In this document: in pieces, positions 54,541 to 63,037 of the stretch
Layout of the letters: every line of letters starts with the position of its first letter
Numbering within the stretch: position 1 is the stretch's first letter
From: VRUE01 sp963737575
GTDB lineage: Bacteria; Actinomycetota; Thermoleophilia; Solirubrobacterales; 70-9
Direction of reading: 5' to 3'
NCBI GenBank assembly: GCA_963737575.1
Contig: CAVTTJ010000009.1
Location: forward strand, 124,001-188,000
Length of the DNA stretch: 64,000 nt
Made by a program: the position numbers and the translations under genes
Notes under the pieces: generated by a model
Seen by the model: only the letters and a program-made list of their open reading frames with translations
What the model was told of the DNA's origin: nothing
Databases searched by the model: none

Positions 54541-55925
54541 GAGATCGTGGCCGCGGCGCGCTGATCGCGGCGGCCGCGGTCGGCGTCGTGCTCGGGGGGC
54601 ACGCTCAGCCGGCGGCGGCCGCGGTCAAGCTCCACAGCTGCGACCTCGGCGCGGCGCGACCGCTTCGGTGCGGGCACATCACGGTCCCGATGCGGCGCGG
54701 CGAGCCCTCGCTCGGGACGACCAAGGTCGCCTTCGCCGTCCGTCCGCGCGGCGATCGCTCGCGGCCGTCGCTGGGAACGATCCTGGCCACCGACGGAGGC
54801 CCGGGCTACGGCTCGACGGCGGCCCCGTTCGTCAGGTCGCTGAACGCAGCCCTGGCGCCGCTCTTGAGACGGCGTGAGGTGGTCTACGTCGACGCCCGCG
54901 GCACCGGGCTCTCCGATCCACTCGACTGCCGTACCCTGCAGCGGGGGCTGATCCTCGAAAGCACCGCGATCGGCGAATGCGCAAACCAGCTCGGGCCGCG
55001 ATTCGCCGGCTACACCACCGGGGAAACCGCCGATGACCTCGACGCCGTCCGCGAAGCGCTCGGCCTCGGCAAGGTCTTCTTCTACGGGGACTCCTACGGG
55101 ACGCTCCTCGGCCAGGCCTACGCCGTCCGCCATCCGGGCAGCCTCAGGGGGTTGATCCTCGACTCGGCCTACCCGGCCGATGACCCCTACTACCGGACCC
55201 TTCTCCCGGCCGGCCTGCACGGGCTCAATGTCGCCTGCCGGCGCGCCCCTCAGTGCTCCGGGAACGCGGCCAACCGCTACTCGCGAGTCGTCCGCAGCTT
55301 CCATGCCGGGGAACGGCCGACCGACGCCCTGCTCAGCTTCCTTCTGCAGTCGGGGACGCTCGCCCCGCGCTCCTACCTGAGCCTCGACGAAGGAGACCGC
55401 CGCTACCTCGCCGGCGAACCCCGCCGGCTCAACCGCCTGATCGCGCCAGGCCCCCCGGGGCACGGCAAGATCAGAGAATTCACCTACGGGCTGGAGATCA
55501 CCGTCGAGTGCAACGACTATCCCCTGCTCTGGGACCCGTACGCATCGATCGACGGGCGGATCCGCCAGCTCTCGACCTCGGTCAAGCGCATCTCCGCCGA
55601 CCGCTTCGCCCCTTTCGGTGCCCGCGAGTACCTGCTCTCGCCGGCCGCGCACCTGACCAACTGCCTGACCTGGCCGGCACCGCCGGCCGGCGGGCTGGTT
55701 CCGCCGGTGCCGGACGGGTGGAGGGCCCCGCGGAGCTTCCCGACCCTGATTCTCGCCGGCGAGGTCGATGACATCACCTCGGTCACCGAGGCCAGGCAGG
55801 TGAAGCAGAGGTTCCCCCGATCGGAATTGAGCATCACTCCCAACCGTGGTCACGTGTCGAGCCTCTACTTCCCCTTCCGCTCCCCGGCGGTGGGGGTCAT
55901 TCGCCGATTCCTCCGCATCCACTAG
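54537..55925 (+). CDS. Secreted alpha/beta hydrolase, proline iminopeptidase/TAP-like
   Basis: About 462 residues with a signal peptide (ALIAAAAVGVVLGGHAQPAAA). The fold has LATDGGPGYGS as the oxyanion region and VVYVDARGTGLSD. The nucleophile lies in GDSYGTLLGQAYA near residue 185, and the TAP-like C-terminus carries Asp in AGEVDDITSV and His in NRGHVSSLY. This is the family of Streptomyces tripeptidyl aminopeptidases. ATG 54537 overlaps the DUF1330 stop. Confidence 0.85.
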   Translation: MRDRGRGALIAAAAVGVVLGGHAQPAAAAVKLHSCDLGAARPLRCGHITVPMRRGEPSLGTTKVAFAVRPRGDRSRPSLGTILATDGGPGYGSTAAPFVRSLNAALAPLLRRREVVYVDARGTGLSDPLDCRTLQRGLILESTAIGECANQLGPRFAGYTTGETADDLDAVREALGLGKVFFYGDSYGTLLGQAYAVRHPGSLRGLILDSAYPADDPYYRTLLPAGLHGLNVACRRAPQCSGNAANRYSRVVRSFHAGERPTDALLSFLLQSGTLAPRSYLSLDEGDRRYLAGEPRRLNRLIAPGPPGHGKIREFTYGLEITVECNDYPLLWDPYASIDGRIRQLSTSVKRISADRFAPFGAREYLLSPAAHLTNCLTWPAPPAGGLVPPVPDGWRAPRSFPTLILAGEVDDITSVTEARQVKQRFPRSELSITPNRGHVSSLYFPFRSPAVGVIRRFLRIH

Positions 55926-55985
55926 CCCCCACGTGCGAAGATCGCGGCGTTCGGTTCGAGGCGATTCCAACGAGAGGAGCGAAGG

Positions 55986-56396
55986 GTGTCAGTTGACCTG
56001 TTGAAGTGGAGCGGCGCGGCGCGCGCCAGGGCGGTGGTCCTGATCCTCGCGGTCGGGCTCGCCGGAGGCGCTTGGGCCGGGTGCGGCAGCGGCGGAAGCA
56101 CCGACACCGTCAACTCGATCCAGGAACAGCTCGAAGAAAAGGCCAACGAAGCCAAGAAGGAACTGGAAAAGAGCAGTGAAAAGGTCCAGGAAGGCGTGAA
56201 GAAGGGCAGCGAAGAACTCAAGAAGGGCCTGAACGAAGGCGGCGAAACCGCAAAGAGCGGCATCAAGAATGCGACCAAGGAAGCCGAAAAGGCGGTCGAA
56301 GAAGGCAAGGAAAAGGCCGAAAAGGGCATCGAAAAGGCCAAGAAGGAATCGGAAAAGGGCATCGAAGAAGCCAAGCAGCAGGCCGGCTCCTACTAG
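55986..56396 (+). CDS. Exported coiled-coil protein with repeated Glu-Lys heptads
   Basis: About 136 residues. An N-terminal hydrophobic segment ends in GGAWAGCGSGG, which could be a lipidated Cys, although the lipobox is weak (no Leu at -3). Residues 45-130 are an almost pure Glu/Lys/Ala amphipathic helix with 11-residue-like repeats (KANEAKKELEKS, KGIEKAKKESEKGIEEAKQQ), like LEA group 3 proteins. Glu is coded almost only by GAA, in contrast to the GAG-rich neighbours. Good GAGGAG ribosome-binding site; GTG start. A desiccation or envelope-stability role is possible. Confidence 0.68.
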   Translation: MSVDLLKWSGAARARAVVLILAVGLAGGAWAGCGSGGSTDTVNSIQEQLEEKANEAKKELEKSSEKVQEGVKKGSEELKKGLNEGGETAKSGIKNATKEAEKAVEEGKEKAEKGIEKAKKESEKGIEEAKQQAGSY

Positions 56397-56403
56397 GCCT
56401 GAG

Positions 56404-57174
56404 CTAACGGACCTGGCAGACCCGGGTCAGGGTGGTGCCGAGGCGCTGCCCGTTTGAGAAGTCGAATGTGCCCCGCGCGAAGGCGAAGGGGCCGCCGCCG
56501 AACCCGGCCGGCGCCGCGCAGCGGGCACTGAGGAAGCTGCGCGGCCGGCCGCGATAGCGGTACTGACGGTCGAAGCGAAGCGATACGTCGGTGACATAGC
56601 CGAGGTCGGAAGCGATTTCGGGGATCCGCGCCGTGAACACGGTGCCGAAGTTCCCGGTCTTTGGATGGGTGATCGTGAACTTGAGGACGATCGTCGTTTT
56701 TGCCGGGCTCGGGTTATAGATGTGGAGAATCAGCTGCGGGTGGCGCTGATTGCCGCTATTGAAGGCGAGAATCCTGCCCTTGACCGGGAACTGGTCGTTG
56801 GAGAAGTCGACGATCGCGGCGAACTGGCCGCTGCCGACCAGGGCCCCGCGACAGCGTTCCAGCGCCTCGTCGGTCGACGTCGACTGCAGTTCCCCCGAAG
56901 TGCACGTCGGCAGGCCGCGGGTGTAGAGCTTGCTGTAACGGTTGACCGCCACCGAGATCTTGCGCAGGCCCGCCGGGCGGCCGCCGTTGACGCTCGAGAC
57001 CGACCCGCCGATCAGGACGCTGACCGGTGCGTCGCGATCGCGCGGCAGGACCTTGGGCGTGAAGCGCCCGTTGAAGTCGAGGCGGATGTCACCCCGCTGC
57101 ACGAGCTCGGCCCGGGCGAGGCCCGCTCCGAGGAGAACCGCAGCGCCGATCGTGAGGACGAGGATCCGTCGCAT
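56404..57174 (-). CDS. Secreted hypothetical protein
   Basis: About 256 residues from ATG 57174 with a signal peptide (ILVLTIGAAVLLGAGLARAE). The mature part is beta-rich: LDFNGRFTPKVLPRDRDAPVSVLIGG, a YNPSPAKTTIVLKFTI strand and C-terminal ARGTFDFSNGQRLGTTLTRVCQVR. Cys residues at LPTCTSGE, ERCRG, ARCAAP and VCQ suggest two disulfides. TACACT (plus 57183-57188) lies 8 bases before the start, suggesting a leaderless transcript. Family not named; similar exported proteins occur in Thermoleophilia as I recall. Confidence 0.65.
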   Translation of the reverse strand: MRRILVLTIGAAVLLGAGLARAELVQRGDIRLDFNGRFTPKVLPRDRDAPVSVLIGGSVSSVNGGRPAGLRKISVAVNRYSKLYTRGLPTCTSGELQSTSTDEALERCRGALVGSGQFAAIVDFSNDQFPVKGRILAFNSGNQRHPQLILHIYNPSPAKTTIVLKFTITHPKTGNFGTVFTARIPEIASDLGYVTDVSLRFDRQYRYRGRPRSFLSARCAAPAGFGGGPFAFARGTFDFSNGQRLGTTLTRVCQVR

Positions 57175-57207
57175 CCATTCCCAGTGTAGGTCGGCGATAG
57201 CAGGGGA

Positions 57208-57627
57208 TTGGTTAGGGCTTTGCATAGGCTTGGCCCCGCGATCGCGAGCCGAGCTGACATCGACGCCTGGATCTCCGCCTATGAGCGCGCCTGGCGGACG
57301 GCGGGGACCGAGCCGCTTGCCGGCCTGTTCAGCGAGGACGCCCGCTACCGGATGTCCCCATACGAAGAGCCGGCCGTAGGCCTGGATGCGATCGCCGCCC
57401 TCTGGGAGCGCGAGCGCGAGGGACCCGACGAGGTGTTCGAGATGCGGCACGAGGTCGTCGCCGTCGAGGGCGACACCGCGGTCGTCAGGGTCGAGATCGC
57501 CTACGCCCGTGGGAGCGAGTACCGCGACCTCTGGGTGATAGGGCTCGACTCCGACGGGCGCTGCGCCGACTTCGAGGAGTGGCCGTTCTGGCCGGAGCGG
57601 GGGATAACCGCGGAGCAGGGCCTGTGA
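57208..57627 (+). CDS. SnoaL/NTF2-like protein
   Basis: About 139 residues. An N-terminal helix ADIDAWISAYERAWRTAGTEPLAGLFSEDARYRM and beta strands ending EYRDLWVIGLDSDGRCADFEEWPFW give the cone-shaped NTF2 pattern. The start is TTG 57208 after AGGGGA; TTG 57223 is an alternative. The stop overlaps the YjbQ gene as GTGA, so these two are coupled. Confidence 0.76.
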   Translation: MVRALHRLGPAIASRADIDAWISAYERAWRTAGTEPLAGLFSEDARYRMSPYEEPAVGLDAIAALWEREREGPDEVFEMRHEVVAVEGDTAVVRVEIAYARGSEYRDLWVIGLDSDGRCADFEEWPFWPERGITAEQGL

Positions 57628-58085
57628 AGACGCAGACCAACTACATGACGTTCAACACCGATCAGCGCCGCGAGCTGGTGCGGATCACGGAGGAGGTCCA
57701 GGCTACGGTGGACGAGGCCGGGATCTCGGAGGGAATGGTGCTTGTCTCGGCGCTGCACATCACCGCCGGGGTCTGGGTCAATGACGACGAGCCCGGCCTG
57801 CACGAGGACACGCTCGAATGGCTCGACAAGGTCGCCCCGCCGAGCTGGAAGCCCGCCGCCGAGGAGGTCGCGGCGGAACTGCTCCCCGACGACGGCGACT
57901 ACCGCCACCATCGGGGCGGTGAGGACAACGGTGACGCCCACCTCAAGAATCTCCTCGTCCATCACCAGGTGATCGTCCCGGTCACCGACGGCCGCCTCGA
58001 CCTCGGTCCCTGGCAACAGGTCTTCTACTGCGAGTTCGACGGCGGCCGCCCGAAGCGGCTGGTGATCAAGGCGATGGGGGAGTGA
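57624..58085 (+). CDS. YjbQ (UPF0047) family protein
   Basis: About 153 residues. The family signature is HITAGVWVNDDEPGL with HHRGGEDNGDAHLKN, which provides the conserved His and Asp residues, and the C-terminal QQVFYCEFDGGRPKRLVIK. Some YjbQ proteins show thiamine-phosphate synthase activity; the physiological role is unsettled. GTG 57624 gives the standard N-terminus (KTQTNYMTF). Confidence 0.88.
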   Translation: MKTQTNYMTFNTDQRRELVRITEEVQATVDEAGISEGMVLVSALHITAGVWVNDDEPGLHEDTLEWLDKVAPPSWKPAAEEVAAELLPDDGDYRHHRGGEDNGDAHLKNLLVHHQVIVPVTDGRLDLGPWQQVFYCEFDGGRPKRLVIKAMGE

Positions 58086-58089
58086 GGGC

Positions 58090-58953
58090 CTAGCCCTCGT
58101 CCGTCTTCTCGGGGTGGGTGATCCGCTCGACCCCCTGGCGCACTTCTTCGACGGCTTCGCGGCCTGCCGCGCGCACCTCCTGGGTGGCGGCGGCAACCCC
58201 CTCGCTCGGCTTGCCGCCGACGAGGTCGCGAAATGCGTCCTTGACCCGCTCGGTGCGGCGATCGGGCCTGAACCGGGCCTCGGCCTCCTTCTCCTTCCCC
58301 GGGTTGCGCTCTCCGTACCGGCGCCTTCCCCACGGCGAGCCTGGCTTGCCGAGCCGGGCGGCGCCGTAGATCGCGAGCGGCAGGACGAAGAACCCGATGG
58401 TCCCGTGCAGGATCCGCTGCTTGGCGAAGCAGATCGCGACCAACCCGATGACGATCGATGCCGCGACCAGGCTGCCGATGAACTGATCGATGGATCCGGT
58501 TCTGAAGTCGAATGGTGTGAAGCCGAGCAGGATCAGGCCCATGAAACCGACCGCGATCACCGTTGCGTCGATCGAGACCCGGCCCTCTTCGGACCAGTAG
58601 ACGTCTTCGAGGTAGACCCAGAGCGCGAACTCGTCGATCGTCAAACCGGCGCCGATGCCGAACGCGAAAGCGCAGATTTCCGCCCATGGGCTGTCGCCGA
58701 GGACGGTGAACCCGACGGCGCCGGCGATCATCATCGTCACGATCCCGAACACCAGGTGGTGGACATGGACGCCGCTATCGCTGACGACGCTGCCCGGCCA
58801 CCAGGGAACCCTGGGGCTTCGCATCAGCCTTGTGCTCATCCGGATGAACCCGAAGGACAACAGGAACCCGACCAGGACGAGAAATAGGCCCTGCTTTTCT
58901 TCGGCGACGATCTGGTCGTTCCAGAAGTCGGCGAATATCGAGGCGGTTGTCAT
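58090..58953 (-). CDS. Integral membrane protein with charged C-terminal domain
   Basis: About 287 residues. Five to six TM segments, with a conserved-looking SGVHVHHLVFGI motif (His pair near a membrane edge) and LTIDEFALWVYLEDVYW, possibly metal- or lipid-binding. The last 80 residues are soluble, charged helices (RERNPGKEKEAEARFRPDRRTERVKD). I recognise this layout from actinobacterial membrane proteins without a name. Its start overlaps the upstream gene by 4 bases. Confidence 0.65.
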   Translation of the reverse strand: MTTASIFADFWNDQIVAEEKQGLFLVLVGFLLSFGFIRMSTRLMRSPRVPWWPGSVVSDSGVHVHHLVFGIVTMMIAGAVGFTVLGDSPWAEICAFAFGIGAGLTIDEFALWVYLEDVYWSEEGRVSIDATVIAVGFMGLILLGFTPFDFRTGSIDQFIGSLVAASIVIGLVAICFAKQRILHGTIGFFVLPLAIYGAARLGKPGSPWGRRRYGERNPGKEKEAEARFRPDRRTERVKDAFRDLVGGKPSEGVAAATQEVRAAGREAVEEVRQGVERITHPEKTDEG

Positions 58954-59693
58954 CGGCCGGGCACCGAGTGTATCCGCGGCCCGGTTCCCTCCTTTTCACG
59001 GATCAGCTCGACCGTGAGCAGGACGGCCGCAACGGCGTAAAAGGGCGTCGTCGCCAGATTCCCCAGCACGTCAGCCGACCAATCGGCGAGGAATGAGTTG
59101 CCGAGGAGATGATGGGGGAGGTCGGACAGCAGCTGGGTCAGCGCGTCCCCGATGAGCTCGATCGGGAGCAGGATCGCAAGCACGGTCCAGAACCGGCCAC
59201 GGACGAGGCGGACGCTGTGGCGGATCGCCTCGCGGGCGCCGCGGCCCTCGATCTCGACGATCGGCGCGGCGAGGGCGAGGAAGACGAAGGCGGCGACGCC
59301 GGGCACGATCAGAAGGAGGAAGCCGACCGCGACGACGACGGCATAGATCAGGTCGATCGCGATCAGGCGCGCGTACTCGACCTCGCGGGCGATCTCGAGC
59401 AGCGACGGCGGTTCCTCGTGCTCGCCGGTCATCAGCGCCGCGACCGCCCCCGTATAGAAGACCTCGCCGAGCAGGCCGGTGATCGCGAGCACGACGAGAG
59501 CGGCGCCGGTGGCGATGATCTCGGCCAGGCTGCCGAGTTCGATCGAGTGCTCGTCGAGCGTCGCCGCGAGGGCATGGAGGAATCCGACCGGGACGAAGAC
59601 GATGACTCCGATCAGGAGCAGGAGAGGGGCCCACCTGCGGTAGAGGTGCCAGATTCGGGCGTAGGCCGCGAGGGCGGTCAGCTTTTCGGGCAC
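58950..59693 (-). CDS. Membrane protein, YciC/UPF0259-like
   Basis: About 247 residues with six TM segments. ARIWHLYRRWAPLLLLIGVIVFVP at the start, VGFLLLIVPGVAAFVFLALAAPIVEIEGRG in the middle, then EAIRHSVRLVRGRFWTVLAILLPIEL. The GVAxFV..P.v..E pattern followed by SxxLxxG is typical of the YciC-like group (glycerophosphoryl diester phosphodiesterase membrane domain). Coupled to the following gene by ATGA. Confidence 0.7.
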   Translation of the reverse strand: MPEKLTALAAYARIWHLYRRWAPLLLLIGVIVFVPVGFLHALAATLDEHSIELGSLAEIIATGAALVVLAITGLLGEVFYTGAVAALMTGEHEEPPSLLEIAREVEYARLIAIDLIYAVVVAVGFLLLIVPGVAAFVFLALAAPIVEIEGRGAREAIRHSVRLVRGRFWTVLAILLPIELIGDALTQLLSDLPHHLLGNSFLADWSADVLGNLATTPFYAVAAVLLTVELIREKEGTGPRIHSVPGR

Positions 59694-59694
59694 G

Positions 59695-60027
59695 TCAGCG
59701 GCGCCGTCGCCGGCCGGCGGGCCTGCGGCCGCGGGCCTCGAGCTTCGAGCGCGAGGACTCGTTGGCGGGAACCCGTGCCAGCTGCCGCAGGTCGGGCATC
59801 AGCAGTTCCTCGGCGCACCGCCGGTGCCAGTGGTGGTGCTCGGTTCCCCCGAGCCGGAGCACGTACTGGACGACGACGTGCTCGGACCCGATCTCGATCT
59901 CGCCGTGGCAGCCGGGGCAGCGGTAGAGCTTCTGCGAGATGTTGCGGATCAGCCAGGCCTCGTTGCCTTCCTCGTCATAGCCGCGCAGGCTCCAGCGGGT
60001 GCTGGGCAGCCCGGCGATGTCGCTCAA
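59695..60027 (-). CDS. Small zinc-ribbon protein
   Basis: About 110 residues from TTG 60027. RWSLRGYDEEGNEAWLIRNI is followed by YRCPGCHGEIEIGSEHVVVQY and HWHRRCAEELL, giving a CxxC..HxxC zinc site. The Arg/Ala-rich C-terminus is basic. Similar proteins are misnamed ATP/GTP-binding in Streptomyces. It ends one base before the YciC-like gene on the minus strand. Confidence 0.68.
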   Translation of the reverse strand: MSDIAGLPSTRWSLRGYDEEGNEAWLIRNISQKLYRCPGCHGEIEIGSEHVVVQYVLRLGGTEHHHWHRRCAEELLMPDLRQLARVPANESSRSKLEARGRRPAGRRRRR

Positions 60028-60049
60028 CGGAAATCCTCGCGCTCCGCGC

Positions 60050-60448
60050 TCATCGGCGGGTCGAGAGCCAGGCAAAGCCGGCGGCCATCGCGACGTTCGC
60101 GACGCCGGCGAGGCGCAGGCCGAGCTTCGCGCCCGGGCGGCTCACCGCAGGGGACGCGGACCAGAGCGCATCGGTCGCGATCTCGGTGCCGCGCAACCAG
60201 GCAAGCGCCCACCAGTCGCGCTCCTCGCCGCGAGTGGCGGCGACGGTGTGCGCGGCGGCGAAGGTGAGCCAGATCGGCCCGCAACGGCGGAACAGGTGGG
60301 CAGCGTCCGGGGAGGGCTCGTCATGGCCGAGCACTCGCAACGTCGCCTCCGGCGCCGCGATCGCCGAGGAGCCGAGGACGAGGTCGAACACGACCATGTT
60401 GCGGTTGGTGATGCGCAGCGCCTGCTCGAGCGTCATCTCAGGCTGCAT
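60050..60448 (-). CDS. Hypothetical membrane protein
   Basis: About 132 residues, mostly helical: MTLEQALRITNRNMVVFDLVLGSSAIAAP, then RCGPIWLTFAAAHTVAATRG, WWALAWLRGTEIATDALW and a C-terminal VANVAMAAGFAWL, giving up to four TM segments. ATG 60436 would also fit. Divergent from the RpiR regulator 48 bases away. Family not recognised. Confidence 0.58.
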   Translation of the reverse strand: MQPEMTLEQALRITNRNMVVFDLVLGSSAIAAPEATLRVLGHDEPSPDAAHLFRRCGPIWLTFAAAHTVAATRGEERDWWALAWLRGTEIATDALWSASPAVSRPGAKLGLRLAGVANVAMAAGFAWLSTRR

Positions 60449-60496
60449 CCAACCAGATCGGAAGGGAAAGCAAGCGGTTCGGCGAAATGGACCGCC

Positions 60497-61351
60497 GTGA
60501 CCAAGACTGCGACGAAATCCCCCCAGCTGACCAGCCTCTCCGAGTACATCCAGGAACGCTTCGACGAGTTCTCCCGGTCCCAGAAAGACGTCGCCCGCTA
60601 CATCGTCGACCACCTCGACGAGGCGGCCTTCCTCACCGCCGAGGAGCTGGCGCGCCGTGCGAGCACCTCATCCTCGACCGTCGTGCGCTTCTCCCAGGCC
60701 CTTGGATTCGAGGGCTACCCGGAGCTCCAGCAGGCCGCGATCGAGGAGTACCGGACGACCTCCGTCGCCGCCAACGGCTCGCCCGCCCCCGGCGCGCTCT
60801 TCTCCTTCGACCACTCCGAGCTCGAGGGGTCGCTCAGCACCGACCACTCCAACCTCGAGGAAACGGCGCGCAACCTGACCCGCGAGCAGGTCGACGGGGC
60901 GGTCGCCGCGCTCGCCGAAGCCCAGCGGGTGGTTGTCGTCGGGGTCGACCAGATGGCCTTCTTCGCCAGCTACCTGCGCCACATGCTGAGCCTGCTCGAC
61001 ATCAGGGCCGAGATCGTCGCCAGCACCGGCGGCGAGTCGCTCCAGCGCCTCGGCCGGATCGACGAGGAGACGCTGGTCATCGTCCTCTCGTCGGGACGAG
61101 CCCACCCGCTGCTGCTGCGGGCGATGAAGCTTGCGATGCACCGTCACGCGCGCACCCTCGCCATCTCCGACGCCTCGATGTCCGAGGTCGGCGAGCATGC
61201 CGAGCAGACGCTCTACTACTCGTCCAACAGCCCCTCCTTCGCCCGCTCCAACACCGCGCTGATGGCGCTCGTCCAGGGCCTCGCCCACGGCCTCTACGCC
61301 CGCGACGAAGCCGCGCACAAAGACCGCATCCGCGCCTACAAACTGAAGTAA
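60497..61351 (+). CDS. RpiR/MurR-family transcriptional regulator
   Basis: About 284 residues. The N-terminal HTH (FSRSQKDVARYIVDHLDEAAFLTAEELARR, then TVVRFSQALGFEGYPELQ) is followed by a SIS domain (VVVVGVDQMAFFASYLRHML, IVLSSGRAHPLLLRAMKLA), which would bind a sugar phosphate. The DNA-binding part is canonical. GTG 60497 is chosen because the open frame upstream is shadow. No sugar-metabolism genes are adjacent; it lies 214 bases before pdxS. Confidence 0.85.
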   Translation: MTKTATKSPQLTSLSEYIQERFDEFSRSQKDVARYIVDHLDEAAFLTAEELARRASTSSSTVVRFSQALGFEGYPELQQAAIEEYRTTSVAANGSPAPGALFSFDHSELEGSLSTDHSNLEETARNLTREQVDGAVAALAEAQRVVVVGVDQMAFFASYLRHMLSLLDIRAEIVASTGGESLQRLGRIDEETLVIVLSSGRAHPLLLRAMKLAMHRHARTLAISDASMSEVGEHAEQTLYYSSNSPSFARSNTALMALVQGLAHGLYARDEAAHKDRIRAYKLK

Positions 61352-61552
61352 GAGGCCAGCCTGCTTTGCAAGCGCCGCCTCCTCCGCTTCGCGTCCGGGG
61401 GCGGCGCCACTCCGAGTAACCAGCGCCGCTCGCAGAGAATCAGATCGTGATGCTCGCTAATTCGGCGACCCAATCCGGTCCGAACGCAGTTTGTCCCGCA
61501 TAGCGGGCACGAGTGCGTTCGCTCTTGGAGGGGCTCGAAAATCGCGGCGCTT

Positions 61553-61558
61553 TATATT
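61553..61558 (+). promoter_or_regulatory. -10 element for leaderless pdxS
   Basis: TATATT lies 7 bases before ATG 61566. A TTGGAG at 61525 is too far for an ideal -35. Confidence 0.5.
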
Positions 61559-61565
61559 GGGGGCC

Positions 61566-62454
61566 ATGGCCGAGCACGCGACATTCAGGCTGAAGACGGG
61601 CCTCGCCGAGATGCTGAAAGGCGGGGTGATCATGGACGTGGTCACCGCCGAGGAGGCGCGGATCGCCGAGGAGGCGGGCGCCTGCGCGGTGATGGCGCTC
61701 GAGCGCGTCCCCGCCGACATCCGCAGGGACGGGGGAGTCGCGCGGATGTCGGACCCGGCGATGATCAAAGGGATCCAGGAGGCGGTGACCATCCCGGTCA
61801 TGGCAAAGGCCCGGATCGGGCACTTTGCCGAGGCCCAGGTCCTGCAGTCGCTCGAGGTCGACTACATCGACGAGTCCGAGGTCCTGACCCCCGCCGACGA
61901 GAGCAACCACATCGACAAGTTCGCCTTCGAGGTGCCGTTCGTCTGCGGAGCCACCAACCTCGGGGAGGCGCTGCGACGACTGGGCGAGGGGGCGGCGATG
62001 ATCCGCTCCAAGGGCGAGGCCGGGACCGGCAACGTCGTCGAGGCTGTGCGCCATATGCGCGGGATCACCGGCGGGATCAAGCGGCTCACCCAGCTCGGCC
62101 CGGAGGAGCTCTCCGCAGCCGCCAAAGAGCTCCGGGCGCCGCTCGAGGTCGTCCGGGCGGTCGCGGACGGTGGCCGGCTCCCGGTCCCGCTCTTCTGCGC
62201 GGGCGGGATCGCGACCCCAGCCGACGCGGCGCTGATGATGCAGCTCGGCGCCGAGGGGAACTTCGTCGGCTCGGGGATATTCAAGAGCGCCGACCCGGCC
62301 CGCCGCGCGAAGGCGATCGTCGAGGCGACGACCCACTTCAACGACCCACGAGCGGGTCGCAGCCGCTTCGATCGGCCTCGGCGAGGCGATGCCGGGGCTC
62401 GAGATCTCGGAGCTGGCGGCGGCCGACGCGCTTCTCCAGGATCGCGGTGCCTGA
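61566..62454 (+). CDS. pdxS: Pyridoxal 5'-phosphate synthase subunit PdxS, frameshifted near the end
   Basis: PLP synthase catalytic subunit, a TIM barrel that builds PLP from ribulose/ribose 5-phosphate, glyceraldehyde 3-phosphate and ammonia. FRLKTGLAEMLKGGVIMDVV, ACAVMALERVPADIR, the catalytic lysine regions (PVMAKARIGH and MIRSKGEAGTGN) and GNFVGSGIFKS are present. After THFNDP the frame shifts. Dropping one base near 62347 continues ERVAAASIGLGEAMPG..LLQDRGA to TGA 62452, giving about 295 residues, the family length. An essential-type gene with one indel points to a sequencing error. Confidence 0.92.
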
Positions 62455-63037
62455 GCTTCGGATCGGCGTCCTCGCGATCCAGGGAGGGTTCGAGGCCCAC
62501 ATCGGCATGCTGCGCGGCCTCGAAGCCGACGCCCAAGAGGTCCGGGTCGCCGCAGAGCTCGAGGGGTTGGACGGCCTGGTGATTCCGGGCGGTGAGAGCA
62601 CGACGATCGTCAAGGGCATGAGCGCGGCGGGGCTGGAGGAGCCGATCCGAGCGGCCAACCGGGACGGGATGGCGGTATTCGGAACCTGCGCGGGACTGAT
62701 CGTCTGCGACGACGCCCACCTCGACCTGATCGACGCGACGGCCCGGCGCAACGCCTTCGGCCGCCAGCTGCAGAGCTTCGAGGCCGACCTCGCCATCGAG
62801 GGGATCGGCGAGGACCCCCTGCGGGCTGTCTTCATCCGGGCGCCCTGGGTCGAGCGGGTCGGCGCCGGAGTCGACGTTCTCGCGGAATACGAGGGACACC
62901 CGGTTGCGATCCGCGAGGGCCGCGTCCTCGCCACGGCTTTCCACCCGGAGCTGACCGACGACCCGCGCCTGCACGCGCTGTTCATGGCGATCACAACCGA
63001 AGCGCGCAAGCGCGCTCATGAGGAGGCAAAGCGGTGA
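62447..63037 (+). CDS. pdxT: Pyridoxal 5'-phosphate synthase glutaminase subunit
   Basis: Class I glutaminase that supplies ammonia to PdxS, about 196 residues. IGVLAIQGGFEAHIGML at the start, GGESTTI oxyanion loop, nucleophile Cys in GTCAGLI near residue 80 and the His-Glu pair in AFHPELTDD. GTG 62447 overlaps the repaired pdxS stop by 8 bases, which supports co-translation and the repaired pdxS end. Confidence 0.94.
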   Translation: MPELRIGVLAIQGGFEAHIGMLRGLEADAQEVRVAAELEGLDGLVIPGGESTTIVKGMSAAGLEEPIRAANRDGMAVFGTCAGLIVCDDAHLDLIDATARRNAFGRQLQSFEADLAIEGIGEDPLRAVFIRAPWVERVGAGVDVLAEYEGHPVAIREGRVLATAFHPELTDDPRLHALFMAITTEARKRAHEEAKR

